Source: Methylophilaceae bacterium (GTDB lineage: Bacteria; Pseudomonadota; Gammaproteobacteria; Burkholderiales; Methylophilaceae). Taken from it: a stretch of DNA of 6,748 nt. Numbering within the stretch: position 1 is the first letter of the stretch; each line of letters opens with the position of its first letter. A program made the position numbers and the translations under genes. The notes under the pieces were generated by a model. It had not been told where the DNA came from, made no database searches, and worked only from the letters and a program-made list of their open reading frames with translations. Positions 5,731 to 6,748 of this stretch are shown here, piece by piece. The stretch is taken from positions 1-6,748 of the forward strand of contig JADGRN010000075.1 in NCBI GenBank assembly GCA_017880825.1. The letters run 5' to 3'.

Positions 5731-5799
5731 GTCCGGTTTATCTGTAAATGCGTACGTAAAGCCGGCAACTAACCGTATCTGGTTCGGGTGTTTGTTTGC

Positions 5800-5829
5800 A
5801 GTATAGGCCCAAGTTTTCGCTGGCGTAAA
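5800..5829 (-). promoter_or_regulatory. possible sigma-70 promoter reading antisense to the small RNA
   Basis: On the minus strand TTTACG (5829-5824; four of six) and TATACT (5805-5800; five of six) are 18 bp apart. Transcription would start near 5793 and run through the complement of the whole small RNA to the minus-strand terminator at 5573-5536, about 255 nt. No Shine-Dalgarno plus start codon with a real reading frame follows. Pattern match only. Confidence 0.35.
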
Positions 5830-5880
5830 GCCCCTGATCAAACAAAGTTGTTTAATTTTACCCAAGTCCATGAAATGCAT

Positions 5881-5912
5881 AAAAAAAGCCCCGTACCAGA
5901 CGGGGCTTTTTT
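5881..5912 (-). terminator. groEL intrinsic terminator (bidirectional)
   Basis: AGCCCCG (5887-5893) pairs with CGGGGCT (5901-5907) around a 7-nt loop, with A's at 5881-5886 and T's at 5908-5912. On the minus strand the stem is followed by a T run, ending groEL transcription about 30 nt after its stop codon. The symmetric A/T flanks allow it to work in both directions. Confidence 0.88.
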
Positions 5913-5937
5913 CTTAGGTCAGAAAGTCAATCAAAAA

Positions 5938-6748
5938 CTACATCATGCCACCCATGCCACCCATGCCACCCATATCACCCATACCACCACCCATGGCAGG
6001 CCCATCTTCCTTAGGCAGATCGGCGATCATGCAGTCAGTGGTCAGCATCAGGCCGGCCACGGAAGCGGCGTTTTGCAGAGCGTAACGCGTTACCTTGGTT
6101 GGATCCAATACGCCCATCTCTACCAGGTCGCCATAGGTTTCATTGGCGGCATTGTAGCCATAGTTGCCGCTACCGGCAGCCACATTATTCACCACTACAG
6201 AAGGCTCAACGCCAGCGTTGTAGACGATCTGGCGCAGCGGTTCTTCGATCGCGCGCAGTACGATCTTCACGCCGGCATCCTGGTCGTGGTTTTCACCCTT
6301 GACCGCAGCAATCGCAGCGCGCGTGCGTAGCAGCGCTACACCGCCGCCAGCCACGATGCCTTCTTCCACAGCAGCACGGGTTGCATGCAGAGCGTCTTCC
6401 ACGCGGGCTTTCTTTTCCTTCATTTCGGTCTCGGTGGCCGCGCCAACTTTGATCACCGCCACGCCGCCGGCGAGCTTCGCCAGCCGCTCCTGCAGCTTCT
6501 CCTTGTCGTAGTCCGAGGTGGTCTCCTCGATCTGCGCCTTGATCTGCGCCACGCGCGCCTCGATGTCGGCCTTCTTGCCGGCGCCGTTGACGATGGTGGT
6601 GTTTTCCTTGTCGATCATCACCTTCTTGGTGCGGCCCAGCATGTTGATGGTGACGTTCTCGAGCTTGATGCCGAGATCTTCCGAGATCGCCTGGCCGCCG
6701 GTCAGGACCGCGATGTCCTGCAGCATGGCCTTGCGGCGATCGCCGAAG
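5938..6748 (-). CDS. groEL: chaperonin GroEL, C-terminal half (runs off the right edge)
   Basis: GroEL forms the 14-mer cage that folds proteins with GroES and ATP in the cytosol. The last 269 codons are present, equivalent to about residues 280-548 of E. coli GroEL: the rest of the apical domain and the second intermediate and equatorial parts. Visible landmarks are [11 protein letters not shown] at the edge, [31 protein letters not shown] (its Asp is the ATP-hydrolysis residue, E. coli Asp398), [22 protein letters not shown] and the GGM-repeat tail ending in GGMM. The frame continues to base 6747 without a start; the internal Met at 6726 is not the start. Odd: codons in 6451-6748 end in G or C in 95 of 99 cases against 106 of 170 in 5941-6450. 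The first part has alphaproteobacterial-type residues ([30 protein letters not shown]), the second beta/gamma-type ones. The reading frame is intact across the joint. Confidence 0.96.
   Translation of the reverse strand, partial: FGDRRKAMLQDIAVLTGGQAISEDLGIKLENVTINMLGRTKKVMIDKENTTIVNGAGKKADIEARVAQIKAQIEETTSDYDKEKLQERLAKLAGGVAVIKVGAATETEMKEKKARVEDALHATRAAVEEGIVAGGGVALLRTRAAIAAVKGENHDQDAGVKIVLRAIEEPLRQIVYNAGVEPSVVVNNVAAGSGNYGYNAANETYGDLVEMGVLDPTKVTRYALQNAASVAGLMLTTDCMIADLPKEDGPAMGGGMGDMGGMGGMGGMM
5944..5988. repeat. five tandem 9-bp units encoding the GroEL GGM tail
   Basis: CATGCCACC occurs three times in tandem (5944-5970), followed by two variants, CATATCACC and CATACCACC (5971-5988). On the minus strand these encode the Gly-Gly-Met/Gly-Asp-Met repeats of the disordered GroEL tail inside the folding cavity. 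Copy number may vary by slippage. Confidence 0.85.
6451..6748. other. compositionally foreign segment of groEL (recombination or assembly joint near 6450)
   Basis: Third codon positions are about 96% G/C here, against about 62% in the adjoining 170 codons of the same gene. GAG outnumbers GAA, and AAG is used exclusively for lysine. The change is abrupt, at the codons for Ile-Lys-Val (AAA at 6450-6448, GTT at 6447-6445), within a stretch conserved in nearly all proteobacterial GroEL. Residue signatures switch at about the same place. It may be homologous recombination with an alphaproteobacterial gene or a chimeric read assembly. Confidence 0.7.

Noticed and set aside
5733..5765. Imperfect inverted repeat CCGGTTTA / TAAAGCCGG after the small RNA terminator
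   Set aside because: It needs a bulge, has a long loop and no T tract; probably chance pairing in AT-rich intergenic DNA.
5788..6330. Open frame of 180 codons on the plus strand with a His-Ala-Thr repeat stretch
   Set aside because: It is the shadow of groEL; the repeat is the complement of the GGM-tail codons and the frame shows no protein family features or ribosome site.

Overview
The window reads as chromosome of a betaproteobacterium with moderate GC. The polA, DUF2782 and thrB genes lie together, the UvrD resembles the gamma/betaproteobacterial form throughout, the membrane protein is of the BPSS1780 family, and the C-terminal third of GroEL is beta/gamma-type. Nitrosomonadales (for example Gallionellaceae or Methylophilaceae relatives) are a reasonable but unproven guess. 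No mobile element, tRNA, rRNA or CRISPR array was seen.

Layout. Bases 1-165 (minus) hold the first 55 codons of polA (DNA polymerase I). Divergent from it, only 19 bp away, a plus-strand run begins: a LOG-family nucleotide phosphoribohydrolase (185-913), a small exported DUF2782 protein (995-1336), homoserine kinase thrB (1402-2352) and a BPSS1780-type multi-pass membrane protein (2424-3185). It converges on uvrD (minus, 3201-5429), leaving 15 bp between the stop codons. The right end carries the C-terminal half of groEL (minus, 5938 to the window edge) with its terminator.

The genes are mainly housekeeping: replication and repair (polA, uvrD), nucleotide salvage (LOG), threonine biosynthesis (thrB) and protein folding (groEL).

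The most interesting stretch is the roughly 500-bp gap between uvrD and groEL. On the plus strand it contains what looks like a complete small RNA gene: a sigma-E/ECF-like promoter (GGAACTA, then TCTTA), three back-to-back stem-loops and a strong intrinsic terminator with eight T's. One stem presents an 11-nt loop containing CTCCTCCC, the complement of a Shine-Dalgarno sequence, and the terminator loop is also C-rich. A minus-strand promoter candidate and a minus-strand terminator flank it, so an antisense transcript across the whole RNA gene is possible.

The second notable signal is inside groEL. The part at 6451-6748 has about 96% G/C at third codon positions (hand count 95 of 99) and alphaproteobacterial-type residues. 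The rest, 5941-6450, has about 62% (106 of 170) and beta/gamma-type residues. This is either an intragenic recombination joint or a chimeric assembly.
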